A stretch of DNA of 21,326 nt from a virus. Positions 1 through 7,148 of the stretch are shown piece by piece. Position 1 is the first letter of the stretch. Each line of letters opens with the position of its first letter. The notes beneath the pieces are model-generated. The model was not told the DNA's origin and searched no databases. It saw nothing but the letters and a program-made list of their open reading frames with translations. Both the position numbers and the translations under genes were made by a program. The stretch covers positions 1 to 21,326 of the IMG/VR virus record IMGVR_UViG_3300047358_000355. One strand, 5' to 3'.

Positions 1-15
1 CAACAAGGAGATAAC

Positions 16-261
16 ATGGTAGCTAAGAGATATCAAAGCAAAACTGGTGGATTAAACGAAGCAGGAAGAAAACATTTTAAACGTACTACAGGTGCTAATT
101 TAAAAAGACCTGTAACAGGTAAAGTAAAGCCAGGATCAAAAGCTGCAAAAAGACGTGCAAGTTTTTGTGCAAGAATGTCTGGGGTTAAAGGTCCTATGGA
201 AAAGAATGGAAAACCAACTCGTAAAGCGTTGGCATTAAGAAAATGGAAATGTCGTGGATAG
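16..261 (+). CDS. Small basic phage protein, DUF6321-like
   Basis: This 81-residue, Lys/Arg-rich protein has an N-terminal KRYQSKTGGLNEAGR block and a C-terminal GPMEKNGKPTRKALALRKW block, which I recognise from short proteins of marine phages (DUF6321-type). Such genes usually sit in or beside structural and packaging modules. Their biochemical role is unknown to me; the charge suggests binding to nucleic acid or to acidic virion proteins, which is inference. The start is firm: an AGGAG at 6-10 lies five bases before the ATG. The stop overlaps the GTG start of the next gene by 8 nt, so the two are probably translated together. Its promoter must lie left of the window. Confidence 0.75.
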   Translation: MVAKRYQSKTGGLNEAGRKHFKRTTGANLKRPVTGKVKPGSKAAKRRASFCARMSGVKGPMEKNGKPTRKALALRKWKCRG

Positions 262-865
262 AATATATATAGCACTCGTTATAATAATTGTACTAATTTT
301 AGGTTATGCAATAGAAGATGCTGTATCAGATACTACATCATCAGGGGCTACAACAAATAATCAGACTAATTCTCAGGGGAGTAATACCTCTATATCAGGT
401 GGGTACTCACAAGAGACAACCAATAACTATACTGGTGGACAAACAAACACAACCACTAACTCTACAACTAATAATTCTAATCAAGAGACTGCTGTTAATT
501 CTGCAACAGCACCTTCTATGTCAGTATATGGTCAAGACAGTTGTGTAATACCCCTTTCTATTGGCATGACTGTTATTGGCTTTAGCACATCTATGGGTAC
601 TTATTATCACGATATGGAGTGTGAACGCAGAAAGAAAGCTAAACTACTTAATGGTTTAGGTATGAAAGTCGCAGCGATATCATTGATGTGTCAAGACAAA
701 GCTGTATGGAAATCTATGATGGATGCAGGTACACCATGTCCTATAGATGGATTGATCGGTGAACAAGCTAAACAAAGATGGGATGAACTCGGTAATGAAA
801 AAGTTTTTGATTCTGTTAATGCTACCTCTAGTGGCAAATTCAGACACCACAGAAAATCTCCTTAA
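254..865 (+). CDS. Membrane-anchored Asn/Thr/Ser-rich phage protein
   Basis: The 203-residue product starts with a hydrophobic segment (about residues 4-20, IYIALVIIIVLILGYAI) that should act as an uncleaved signal anchor. About 70 residues of Asn/Thr/Ser/Gln-rich, probably disordered sequence follow (about 27-90). The C-terminal domain holds DSC (residues 95-97), CERRKKAK, MKVAAISLMCQDKAVW and TPCPIDG. The spaced cysteines fit an oxidising, extracytoplasmic location. I recall the same layout in other marine phage proteins, next to a Glu-rich partner as here, but know no function. The start is GTG with only a weak Shine-Dalgarno; no other in-frame ATG precedes residue 89, and the hydrophobic N-terminus supports it. 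The last 71 nt overlap the signal-peptide region of the next gene in another frame. Confidence 0.75.
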   Translation: MDRIYIALVIIIVLILGYAIEDAVSDTTSSGATTNNQTNSQGSNTSISGGYSQETTNNYTGGQTNTTTNSTTNNSNQETAVNSATAPSMSVYGQDSCVIPLSIGMTVIGFSTSMGTYYHDMECERRKKAKLLNGLGMKVAAISLMCQDKAVWKSMMDAGTPCPIDGLIGEQAKQRWDELGNEKVFDSVNATSSGKFRHHRKSP

Positions 866-1970
866 TCAAGATTTCAGCACATGGTCTGGAACAAATACAG
901 ATAGACATGGTAACGATACAGTTGCAGGTGTTCATGGGCAATATGTGGAATCTACTATATCACTTAACAATGACGCAGGTTTATCTAAAGAAGTTATTAA
1001 TAATGGATTTACATCTACAATAGGTGCAGATATTTGGTTCTGGAATAACTATGATCAAAGTGTAGTTATGACACAAACCTTAGTAGATGATAATGGTAAT
1101 GTAACAACACAATCTAGGACGATAGATAGGCAAGATGGATACTTTACAACCTATACAGATTCTATCTATATAGACTCTGTTACCCAACAAGATTATAGTA
1201 TTTCTGCCAAATTTTCGTTTTTTGAGGAATCTAACTCTCCATATCACTATGCTGCAGACTTAAAGAATCCTACGTTATATATCGAATATGATCCTGTAGT
1301 AGTAGATGTTGCAACACAATCAGCTATTACAGAAATATCGAATGATATACAAGAGATATATATAGAAGAATTTATTTACGAAGAACCTATTATTGAAGAA
1401 GTGGTCTTTGAAGAACCAGTTGTAGAGATAATAGAGGAACCTATTTTTATAGAAGAAGAATTTGTAGAGGAAACTATTGTATTAGCCCCTACTATGATAG
1501 AACCTGAGATAGTAGAAGAAGTTATAGAAGAACCTGCTATCGAAGAAGTATTTGAAGAAATAGTTGAAGCACCTGTGGAGGAAGTAAATGAAGCAGAAGT
1601 TGTCGAAGAAACAGAAAGAGATACAGACATTAATGAAAGTAACGGAGATGTTGTCGCAGAAGAAACCCAAGTCGATAACGAGAGTCGGAGTTTTGAAACC
1701 GAACTAACAATAGAAGAAATATCTATTAAAGTAGCAGACAAAATTAAAACAATAGATGGTCAGCTAAAAGCTACACAAATGATAGTAGCTAAAGTCATGG
1801 CTAAAGATAATAAAATATCTTCTTACTCAAAAGTAAACACAGATATATTTATACAACCTGAATTACAAAGTATTGATATAGGTACATACACTAATAGTAA
1901 CTATGTTGATATTAGAAACATTTACCCAAATCAAACTTACGAGGACAGACTATGGACATCAAGACAATAG
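795..1970 (+). CDS. Secreted Glu-rich phage protein with signal peptide
   Basis: I place the start at ATG 795, giving 391 residues, because the product then opens with a classic signal peptide (MKKFLILLMLPLVANS) with Ala-Asn-Ser before a likely cleavage site. The open frame extends to 759, and ATG 783 is an alternative start. Residues about 17-175 form a Ser/Thr/Asp/Asn/Tyr-rich, probably beta-sheet domain (NLLNQDFSTWSG, ADIWFWNN, YTDSIYIDS) like those I recall in marine phage proteins. Residues about 185-300 are a long Glu/Val/Ile repeat (EEP and EEV units), strongly acidic. The C-terminal part (EISIKVADKIKTIDGQ, SYSKVNTDIFIQ, TYEDRLWTS) looks folded. There is no lipobox Cys. Predicted location is periplasmic or secreted; function is unknown. 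It overlaps the previous gene by 71 nt and the next by 19 nt. Confidence 0.75.
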   Translation: MKKFLILLMLPLVANSDTTENLLNQDFSTWSGTNTDRHGNDTVAGVHGQYVESTISLNNDAGLSKEVINNGFTSTIGADIWFWNNYDQSVVMTQTLVDDNGNVTTQSRTIDRQDGYFTTYTDSIYIDSVTQQDYSISAKFSFFEESNSPYHYAADLKNPTLYIEYDPVVVDVATQSAITEISNDIQEIYIEEFIYEEPIIEEVVFEEPVVEIIEEPIFIEEEFVEETIVLAPTMIEPEIVEEVIEEPAIEEVFEEIVEAPVEEVNEAEVVEETERDTDINESNGDVVAEETQVDNESRSFETELTIEEISIKVADKIKTIDGQLKATQMIVAKVMAKDNKISSYSKVNTDIFIQPELQSIDIGTYTNSNYVDIRNIYPNQTYEDRLWTSRQ

Positions 1971-2158
1971 CAGGAATACTAGGACTAGTTATTACATTAG
2001 GTGGACTGTTTGTTCAAGTTGGGCAAATATTAAACAGATTAGAAGTGGTTGAAGCAAGATCAGTACCTAACATTGCCCCACTAGAAAAAGAATTATCAAT
2101 ACTTAGAACAGAATTAGAGGGCTTAAAAGCTAGAAATAGTAATCCTTTAATGCGATGA
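1952..2158 (+). CDS. Small membrane protein with coiled-coil tail
   Basis: The 68-residue product has one hydrophobic segment (about residues 5-27, TIAGILGLVITLGGLFVQVG) followed by a heptad-like helix (about 40-62, LEKELSILRTELEGLKA). This layout, one transmembrane helix with a short coiled coil, is shared by small holin-, antiholin- and inner-spanin-like phage proteins; no family signature decides between them. The start ATG overlaps the end of the Glu-rich gene by 19 nt, and the TGA overlaps the next ATG (ATGA). It belongs to a four-gene envelope cassette (254-2283). Confidence 0.65.
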   Translation: MDIKTIAGILGLVITLGGLFVQVGQILNRLEVVEARSVPNIAPLEKELSILRTELEGLKARNSNPLMR

Positions 2159-2283
2159 TAAAGATAATTAAGTTCTTATTAAGTAAGGTAAGAACGAAAT
2201 ATCTAAGACCTGAACTATCAGTCTTAGAGTTTATACTTATATTGGTTATGTCATATTACATCACTAGATGGATATATGCTTAA
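2155..2283 (+). CDS. Tiny membrane protein, 42 aa
   Basis: A 42-codon gene begins at the ATG that overlaps the preceding TGA (ATGA) and ends in TAA at 2281-2283. Its N-terminus is basic (MIKIIKFLLSKVRTKYLR), followed by a hydrophobic helix (about residues 22-41, VLEFILILVMSYYITRWIY). A positive-inside, single-span protein is predicted. Support comes from the tight overlap with the previous gene, the membrane-like sequence, and the otherwise unexplained 140-bp gap it fills. No homology is recognised, and there is no separate Shine-Dalgarno, so translation would depend on coupling. Confidence 0.5.
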   Translation: MIKIIKFLLSKVRTKYLRPELSVLEFILILVMSYYITRWIYA

Positions 2284-2300
2284 ACTAATAGGAGATAACT

Positions 2301-2510
2301 ATGAGTGCAAATATTCCCTACACAAAAAGGGAAATGCAAATCATCAAAGCAATCCATGCGATTGATCCCAAAGCAGAAATCAGCATTAAATCAAGAATCA
2401 ATAATAGACTTGACTATAAATATGGTGGTATAGTGTTCTTAAATTGTACACCGATAACTTGGGATGAAGTTATGGATAAGATTGATGAAGAAGAAAGAAG
2501 ACCTTATTAA
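2301..2510 (+). CDS. Hypothetical phage protein, 69 aa
   Basis: This is a soluble-looking 69-residue protein (MSANIPYTKREMQIIKAI) with a mixed charged sequence and a C-terminal TWDEVMDKIDEEERR helix. A good Shine-Dalgarno (AGGAGA at 2290-2295) precedes the ATG. The 3' end overlaps the DUF3310 gene by about 26 nt. No domain is recognised; the position next to DUF3310 and the phosphoesterase suggests a nucleic-acid metabolism role, which is weak inference. Confidence 0.6.
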   Translation: MSANIPYTKREMQIIKAIHAIDPKAEISIKSRINNRLDYKYGGIVFLNCTPITWDEVMDKIDEEERRPY

Positions 2511-2697
2511 TCGACCAAGTCATTATACTAAAGGTATAGAGACAATCGAATACATAAGATCATGGGATATGGATTATGTTCGTGGGAACATCGTGAAATA
2601 CGTTACCCGATTCCCTTACAAAGGCACACCTATACAAGACTTAGAGAAAGCTAAGTGGTATCTCGAATATCTAATTAAACAGGAAAAAAACAAATGA
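2485..2697 (+). CDS. DUF3310 protein (SaV-like)
   Basis: The product carries the DUF3310 signature: NRPSHYTKGIETIEYI near the N-terminus, then GNIVKYVTRFPYKG and DLEKAKWYLEYLI. The family is widespread in phages and is often annotated as a nucleotide-kinase-like SaV protein, though the activity is poorly established. I chose ATG 2485 (70 aa) because it starts just before the conserved block; ATG 2464 would add seven residues, and neither start has a strong Shine-Dalgarno. The stop overlaps the phosphoesterase ATG (ATGA). Confidence 0.8.
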   Translation: MKKKEDLINRPSHYTKGIETIEYIRSWDMDYVRGNIVKYVTRFPYKGTPIQDLEKAKWYLEYLIKQEKNK

Positions 2698-3773
2698 CAA
2701 ACCAAATACATAACAATGGTGGTAACTACAGTAGAGTAGGTATCATACAAAGAAATGAAGATGGTAATGCTTTATGTTGCCCTCATTGTAAATCAACCCA
2801 CTTGATTAAAGCAGGTACAGATGGCTCAGAAAAACAAAGAAAGAGATGGAAGTGCAGAACTTGTAATAAGAAAACATCAAACCCTGAAGTTATAAAGAAT
2901 TACGAATTAGAAGAAGCTCAGAATCTTGATTGGTCTACAGAAGAACTTATCAATGCAAGAACAGAAGTCTTTAAAAGAAAAGAAGCAAGAGAAAAGTCTG
3001 AAAAGTTTATCAACATAAAGATAAATGATAAGAAACCTATTGGCTTATATATTCAAGGCGATCCACATGTTGATGATGATGGTTGTGATTGGGTATCACT
3101 TAGAAAGCACATAGATATAGTCAATGATACAGATGGAATGTATGCCTGTTCTGTTGGTGACTTGTCTAATAATTGGGCAAGACGTGGTAAGTTAGCAGGA
3201 TTATGGGCAGACCAAACGACTAATGGCGAACAACAATGGCAGTTAGTAGAATGGTTAGTCAATGCAACACCTTATATATTTATCGTTGCAGGTAATCATG
3301 ATATGTGGGCTATGGAGGGCGATCCGATTACTTGGATGTGTAAACCTCTAAAAACTGTATACTCTAACCACAACGCAAGACTTAAAATCAAACTACCTAA
3401 ACACGAAATAAAGGTAAACTGTTCTCATAACTTTAGAGGACACTCAATGTACAATACAGCTCATGGTATTGTTAAACACGCATTATTCAATGCAAGAGAC
3501 CACTTACTCATAGCAGGTCATACTCATGTATCAGGATATAGTCCTATCAAGGATGCTAACTCAGATAAAATTATGCATTGTGTTCAAGTTGGCTCGTATA
3601 AGAAATACGACAACTTCGCAAAGCAATTAAATCTTCCATGTAAGATGATGTCAGCTTGTGCTGTTGCTGTATTTAATACCGAACTGACAGAAAATCATCC
3701 AGACTTCATTAAGATATTTTGGGAAGTACAAGAGGGTGCTGATTATCTTAATTATCTTAGAAGCAAAAAATGA
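2694..3773 (+). CDS. Zinc-ribbon calcineurin-like metallophosphoesterase
   Basis: This 359-residue protein has two parts. Residues about 28-57 form a zinc ribbon (CPHC at 29-32 and CRTC at 54-57) of the type found at the start of some transposases. Residues about 117-345 form a calcineurin-like phosphoesterase with the metal-binding set in order: GDPH (D123, H125), GDLSNN (D156), GNHD (200-203), SHN (H245) and GHTH (275-278). These enzymes use two metal ions to hydrolyse phosphoesters in nucleotides, nucleic acids or proteins; the substrate here is unknown. The zinc ribbon suggests a DNA or RNA target. About 50 charged residues link the parts. It starts by ATGA overlap with DUF3310 and ends by ATGA overlap with the methyltransferase, so it belongs to one operon. 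Confidence 0.88.
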   Translation: MTNQIHNNGGNYSRVGIIQRNEDGNALCCPHCKSTHLIKAGTDGSEKQRKRWKCRTCNKKTSNPEVIKNYELEEAQNLDWSTEELINARTEVFKRKEAREKSEKFINIKINDKKPIGLYIQGDPHVDDDGCDWVSLRKHIDIVNDTDGMYACSVGDLSNNWARRGKLAGLWADQTTNGEQQWQLVEWLVNATPYIFIVAGNHDMWAMEGDPITWMCKPLKTVYSNHNARLKIKLPKHEIKVNCSHNFRGHSMYNTAHGIVKHALFNARDHLLIAGHTHVSGYSPIKDANSDKIMHCVQVGSYKKYDNFAKQLNLPCKMMSACAVAVFNTELTENHPDFIKIFWEVQEGADYLNYLRSKK

Positions 3774-4327
3774 TTCCATTCCCCAATAAAAAATACAATA
3801 TCATTTATGCTGACCCTGCATGGAGATACAACGACACTAGGAGTGGTGCAGGATATAAAAATCCAAATGGTGCAGGTGGAGCAGAAAAGCATTACCCAAC
3901 TATGTCTTTACAAGAAATTTGTAATCTACCTGTAAAAGATATAACTCATGATAATGCAATGTTGTTCTTATGGTGTACATCAAGTCTTTTAGATTATGGG
4001 TTTGAAGTCATGAAAAGTTGGGGTTTTAAATATAAGACTGTGGGTTTTGTTTGGGTAAAAATGACCAAAGATTATTCTAAAACATATTCAGGAATGGGTC
4101 ATTACACAAATCAAAATGCTGAATTTTGTTTGCTTGGCTTAAAAGGGAAATATTGGAGAAAAGAAAAAAATGTAAAACAAATAATTCAAAAGTGTAGAGA
4201 TAAACATTCAAAAAAACCAAATGAAACAAAAGATAGAATATTAAATTTATGTGGTGATTTACCAAGAATAGAATTGTTTGCAAGAGAGAAAACAGGGGGT
4301 TGGGATGTTTGGGGTAACGAATTATGA
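3770..4327 (+). CDS. MT-A70-type DNA N6-adenine methyltransferase
   Basis: This 185-residue protein is a short, phage-type MT-A70 methyltransferase. The catalytic DPPW motif appears as DPAW (residues 15-18, IIYADPAWRY). It is followed by EKHYPTMSLQEICNLPV, NAMLFLWCTSSLL, the GFKYKTVGFVWVK strand, a NAEFCLLGLKG segment and a C-terminal LPRIELFAREKTGGWDVWGNE block, all typical of the family. It should transfer a methyl group from S-adenosylmethionine to adenine N6 in DNA, probably protecting phage DNA from restriction or marking it; target site and substrate cannot be read from sequence. It overlaps its neighbours by 4 nt on both sides. Confidence 0.9.
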   Translation: MIPFPNKKYNIIYADPAWRYNDTRSGAGYKNPNGAGGAEKHYPTMSLQEICNLPVKDITHDNAMLFLWCTSSLLDYGFEVMKSWGFKYKTVGFVWVKMTKDYSKTYSGMGHYTNQNAEFCLLGLKGKYWRKEKNVKQIIQKCRDKHSKKPNETKDRILNLCGDLPRIELFAREKTGGWDVWGNEL

Positions 4328-4635
4328 AACCAAAATTAGTAGTTATTAATTGGGAAGATGCAATTACCCCAACATCAGGGTGGACGAACATAAAAGAATT
4401 AGAAAATACATTAGCTGACTGTATATCAATCGGATTAGTCGTAGAAGAAAACGACAAAACTATAACACTTGTTAGTCATATCTCAGGATCTGATACACAA
4501 GTAGATATAGACGGGAGTCTCGTATTGGATAAGTCTTGGATTAAGTACAGAAAAGATTTACCATTACCTAAAGAGACAATTAATAAATTAAAGATATGGT
4601 TACTGGAGAACGCAGATGCCCAAAAAAATAAGTAA
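4324..4635 (+). CDS. Hypothetical phage protein, 103 aa
   Basis: The 103-residue protein opens with MKPKLVVINWEDAITPTSGW and continues with ELENTLADCISIGLVVEEND, KTITLVSHIS and a C-terminal LPKETINKLKIWLLE helix. I recognise it as a small protein type recurring in phage genomes, without a known function. It shares ATGA with the methyltransferase and overlaps the following terminase small subunit by 20 nt, so it belongs to the same operon. Confidence 0.65.
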   Translation: MKPKLVVINWEDAITPTSGWTNIKELENTLADCISIGLVVEENDKTITLVSHISGSDTQVDIDGSLVLDKSWIKYRKDLPLPKETINKLKIWLLENADAQKNK

Positions 4636-5110
4636 AGAAGACGAAAAAAAATTTATAGACGCTTTTGTAGAAGGAGCGACAGCAGGAAATGCAACTGCCA
4701 CTGCTAAAGATATGGGATATAAAAGTCCTAGGACAATGGGAGCATATCTCAAAAACAAATATTCTGATGAAATTAGAAAAAGAAATGAAGACAGAATAAC
4801 ATCAGCATCCGTTAGCGCAATATCTGTTCTAAATGATTTGATGATCAATTCAGAACAAGATTCTGTAAAATTCAATTCAGCAAAACTCGTAATGGAGTTA
4901 GGTGGATATAGCTCACAAAGTATAAATCTGAATGTCGAAAAAGGACAAAATAAATCTGACGAGGAACTAATTCAAGAGTTACAAGTCCTCGCAACTAAGA
5001 TTCCAGGTCTAAACAACAAATTATTGGGTATAAAAGAAGAAACTCAAGAAGATTTAGGCGACACCCACGATAATGGGTCTACAATGGACGAGAACAGAGT
5101 TATTAATTAA
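4616..5110 (+). CDS. Terminase small subunit candidate (TerS)
   Basis: The N-terminal 50 residues (EKKFIDAFVEGATAGNAT, DMGYKSPRTMGAYLKNKY) resemble the DNA-binding helix-turn-helix domain of phage terminase small subunits, which bind packaging-site DNA and load the large subunit. Residues about 60-105 are helical (SASVSAISVLNDLM, SAKLVMELGGY), as in the oligomerisation core, and the tail is acidic. The length (164 aa) is normal for the family. A GGAG at 4605-4608, seven bases upstream, supports ATG 4616. It is the last gene before a strong terminator and lies about 9.3 kb from the large subunit, whereas the two are usually adjacent. It could instead be another helix-turn-helix protein. Confidence 0.65.
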   Translation: MPKKISKEDEKKFIDAFVEGATAGNATATAKDMGYKSPRTMGAYLKNKYSDEIRKRNEDRITSASVSAISVLNDLMINSEQDSVKFNSAKLVMELGGYSSQSINLNVEKGQNKSDEELIQELQVLATKIPGLNNKLLGIKEETQEDLGDTHDNGSTMDENRVIN

Positions 5111-5130
5111 CTGATAGTTTCATATAACTG

Positions 5131-5175
5131 CACCCTCTAAAATGGCAAATAAGCTAAATTAGAGGGTGTTTTTTT
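5131..5175 (+). terminator. Rho-independent terminator
   Basis: A perfect 10-bp stem (caccctctaa at 5131-5140 with ttagagggtg at 5159-5168) encloses an 18-nt loop and is followed by seven Ts (5169-5175). It ends the rightward operon behind the terminase small subunit gene. The leftward operon stops at 5179 on the other side, but there is no T-run in that direction, so any effect on leftward transcripts would be partial. Confidence 0.9.
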
Positions 5176-5178
5176 ACG

Positions 5179-5424
5179 TTAAGAGTCTTGGTTTTCAGGA
5201 TTCTCCTGATTTTGCTCAGAATTGCCCTCAATCAACTTTTGATATCTCTTTTTGCTATAATCTTTGTCATAGTCAGGATTATTTTTATATCTCTCCCGTC
5301 TTTGAGCATTAATCCTCTCACGATTTTTCTTTCGATACTCTGCGTGATATTCAGGATTATAACTTTCCTTATTTTTCTTTTTCCACTTCTCAGGATCTTT
5401 CTGATAAATTTCCTTTTTTGGCAT
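5179..5424 (-). CDS. Small Lys/Arg/Glu-rich protein, HNH-leader-like
   Basis: This 81-residue, highly charged protein consists of YRKKNRERINAQRRERYKNN-like units. Such repeats are common in the N-terminal part of phage HNH endonucleases (rows of Tyr-Arg-Lys-Asn helices), but no HNH catalytic core follows here. It could be a stand-alone DNA-binding protein or the remains of an endonuclease. A GGAGGG Shine-Dalgarno (5430-5435 read leftward) supports the ATG at 5424. It is the last gene of the leftward operon. Confidence 0.6.
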   Translation of the reverse strand: MPKKEIYQKDPEKWKKKNKESYNPEYHAEYRKKNRERINAQRRERYKNNPDYDKDYSKKRYQKLIEGNSEQNQENPENQDS

Positions 5425-5426
5425 GA

Positions 5427-5708
5427 CTACCCTCCAAATGGTTCATCATCTCTTGTTTCGATTACTAAGTTGCAATCTCCCAAATCTTCTTCATCATCTC
5501 CCTGTCCTGGATTGGACCAAAGAACCGCTTTATAGATACCAGGCTCTATTACAATTCTTTTCTCTACCTTGAACTTAGAGTTTTGTGTTATTGGTTTCGG
5601 CAACTTGCCATGCTCCTCGAAGTGCATTGCAAATATCTTCTTAACACCATTCCATAATTTAGAATGTGTGCTTTCGTTGAAAAGTTTGACGTTCATTATT
5701 TTAGCCAT
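5427..5708 (-). CDS. Hypothetical protein in recombination operon, 93 aa
   Basis: The 93-residue product (MAKIMNVKLFNESTHSKLW) has a mixed alpha/beta look, with a central KRIVIEPGIYKAVLWSN segment and an acidic C-terminus (GDDEEDLGD, RDDEPFGG). A GGAG is present upstream at 5717-5720 on the minus strand. The acidic tail is reminiscent of the tails of single-stranded DNA-binding proteins that recruit partners, and the gene sits beside the annealing protein and exonuclease, but I see no OB-fold signature and leave the function open. Confidence 0.6.
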   Translation of the reverse strand: MAKIMNVKLFNESTHSKLWNGVKKIFAMHFEEHGKLPKPITQNSKFKVEKRIVIEPGIYKAVLWSNPGQGDDEEDLGDCNLVIETRDDEPFGG

Positions 5709-5710
5709 CT

Positions 5711-6367
5711 TTATTCTCCATGATTTATTAATTTAATTTTACTTATGACATCGGCAAAAACCTTTTTATAGTCTTTAGGTTTAGATTGCACTTTGCCACC
5801 ACTCACTAATGCTTTTGCATACTCTAGTAAAGCAGCATCAACATATTCTTCAAACTCAAGATCACGTTCATATAACCACAACTTGTATTCTGTCGGAGAC
5901 CATCCGAAAAAGTATGTGTACTTGATGTCATAATCGTTATCTTGTTTGTTCACTACCATTTGTTGCATAACAATTTGGCAGAGATATTGTTCAGGAAAAC
6001 CTTTATCAAAACATGACCTACCAATATCAGGACATTTAATTTCTAGGAGTCCATCTTTATCAATAACGCCATCAGGTGTTGCACTAATATCTACAGACCC
6101 ACCACTGCATGAGTAATAGTTTTCATAAACAAATCTGTCAACATCTTGGTTTTCAAGGATAAAGTCAGGTACTTTTTTCATTACAAGAATAAACTTTGCC
6201 AAAGCATTTTTCTCATTAACTTTCCCGAAATCAACCCTATCTTGCCCAAATGTAATTGGCTCAACAATTCTATCTCTATCGAGTTTTAACTGTGTATTTC
6301 TAGCCTTATACTTTCCGTACACATAATTTTGAGCCATTGACCCTCTCAGTCTGTATTTATTATCCAT
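5711..6367 (-). CDS. YqaJ-type viral recombination exonuclease
   Basis: The 218-residue protein matches the YqaJ/lambda-exonuclease-like nuclease fold: E52 in the NEKNALAKF helix, D99 in SATPDGVID, the E109-x-K111 pair in LLEIKCP, and Q127/Q131 in the EQYLCQIVMQQM helix. Such enzymes resect double-stranded DNA 5' to 3', leaving single strands for the partner annealase. The ERF-type partner lies directly upstream, overlapping by 8 nt, so this is a two-gene recombination module. I start at ATG 6367; a GTG three codons earlier (6376) is also open. The short length is typical of phage members. Confidence 0.88.
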   Translation of the reverse strand: MDNKYRLRGSMAQNYVYGKYKARNTQLKLDRDRIVEPITFGQDRVDFGKVNEKNALAKFILVMKKVPDFILENQDVDRFVYENYYSCSGGSVDISATPDGVIDKDGLLEIKCPDIGRSCFDKGFPEQYLCQIVMQQMVVNKQDNDYDIKYTYFFGWSPTEYKLWLYERDLEFEEYVDAALLEYAKALVSGGKVQSKPKDYKKVFADVISKIKLINHGE

Positions 6368-6923
6368 CAATAGCACTGCCTAAATCGAAAGGATCTGTGC
6401 TTTCATTAATCTCACCCGACTGTAGTTTTTTCTCTAATATTTTCTTCTTTTCTTCAGGGGTCTTGGCATTGTTAACATCTTTTACATGATTATCTTTAAT
6501 ATCTTTCTTGATTTGATGTGGCTTTACCTCTTTACCCTCGTCTAAATCCTCAGAAGTTTCTAAGTTCAAGATATTTAAGAAAGCATATTTACGAGCATAA
6601 CTCATACCTTTTCCTGTCGCATGGTCATTGAGAGAAAAATGTGATGATGAGCAAACCTCTATCATTTCCTCTGGATTTTCTATGTTTATTAATTTCATAT
6701 GACAAACCATAGTCGCATAATCCATACCTTTCCCTTGCGTTATAACAGGCTCATCGAATGTACAAACAGGATATAAGCCCTCATGATTAAGGGCATCCAT
6801 AGCAACTTTACTCACTGAATCGTGAGATAAAGGATTCCATTTAACACCTTCGGCTTTTGTTTTTGTTACTGTATCAGCAAATTTAGAAGCATCTGCCAAC
6901 TTCTGATATATATTTTTTTTCAT
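6360..6923 (-). CDS. ERF-family single-strand annealing protein
   Basis: The 187-residue product has the ERF core: VKWNPLSHDSVSKVAMDAL, GLYPVCTF, then the diagnostic HATGKGMSYARKYAFLNIL (residues 101-119) followed by ETSEDLDEG. ERF proteins coat single-stranded DNA and promote annealing, which serves genome circularisation and recombination. The C-terminal third is charged and flexible, as is usual. It is the first gene of the leftward operon, starting beside the AT-rich divergent region. The ATG at 6923 has only a weak GGGAAAG upstream. Confidence 0.88.
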   Translation of the reverse strand: MKKNIYQKLADASKFADTVTKTKAEGVKWNPLSHDSVSKVAMDALNHEGLYPVCTFDEPVITQGKGMDYATMVCHMKLINIENPEEMIEVCSSSHFSLNDHATGKGMSYARKYAFLNILNLETSEDLDEGKEVKPHQIKKDIKDNHVKDVNNAKTPEEKKKILEKKLQSGEINESTDPFDLGSAIDG

Positions 6924-6940
6924 TTACTTTCCCATAAAAG

Positions 6941-6952
6941 TTTATTACAAGA
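6941..6952 (+). repeat. 12-mer TTTATTACAAGA, copy 1
   Basis: One of three exact copies of TTTATTACAAGA in this window, all in non-coding DNA (others at 13369-13380 on the minus strand and 13791-13802). This copy lies in the leader of the leftward recombination operon, 18 bp upstream of the ERF start. A shared operator is possible; no bound protein can be named. Confidence 0.55.
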
Positions 6953-6985
6953 GAGCCTATCACAAGATTGTTAACAAAGGAACAC

Positions 6986-7016
6986 TTGACATAAGTTTTT
7001 TTTCAACTAGTATAAT
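6986..7016 (+). promoter_or_regulatory. Candidate rightward early promoter
   Basis: A perfect -35 hexamer TTGACA (6986-6991) and a perfect -10 hexamer TATAAT (7011-7016) are separated by 19 bp, longer than the ideal 17. Transcription would run right into the helicase-loader operon, giving a leader of about 125 nt. A palindrome TTGTTAACAA (6968-6977) sits just upstream and could be an operator. Read leftward, the same -10 area also contains TATACT (7014-7009), so divergent promoters may overlap here. Confidence 0.5.
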
Positions 7017-7130
7017 TGATATTAATATAGTTATTATATTAATAATAATTATTATATTAGTATTAATATATATAAATATATATACATATATATAAATATA
7101 TAAATATAAATATAATAATATATATAATAG
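7011..7130. other. 120-nt tract of 96% A+T between divergent operons
   Basis: Counting bases gives only five G/C in 120. The tract lies between the leftward recombination operon and the rightward replication operon, just before a helicase-loader-like gene. Such regions melt easily and often serve as replication-origin unwinding elements or as strong UP-type promoter DNA. No iteron array is obvious, so an origin is only a suggestion. Confidence 0.5.
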
Positions 7131-7148
7131 TGTAGATAGGAGAGGGCT

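Noticed and set aside
1376-1741. A Ser/Thr-rich 121-codon frame on the minus strand
   Set aside because: It is the antisense of the Glu-rich coding repeat; GAA-rich codons read backwards give Ser codons. No start signal.
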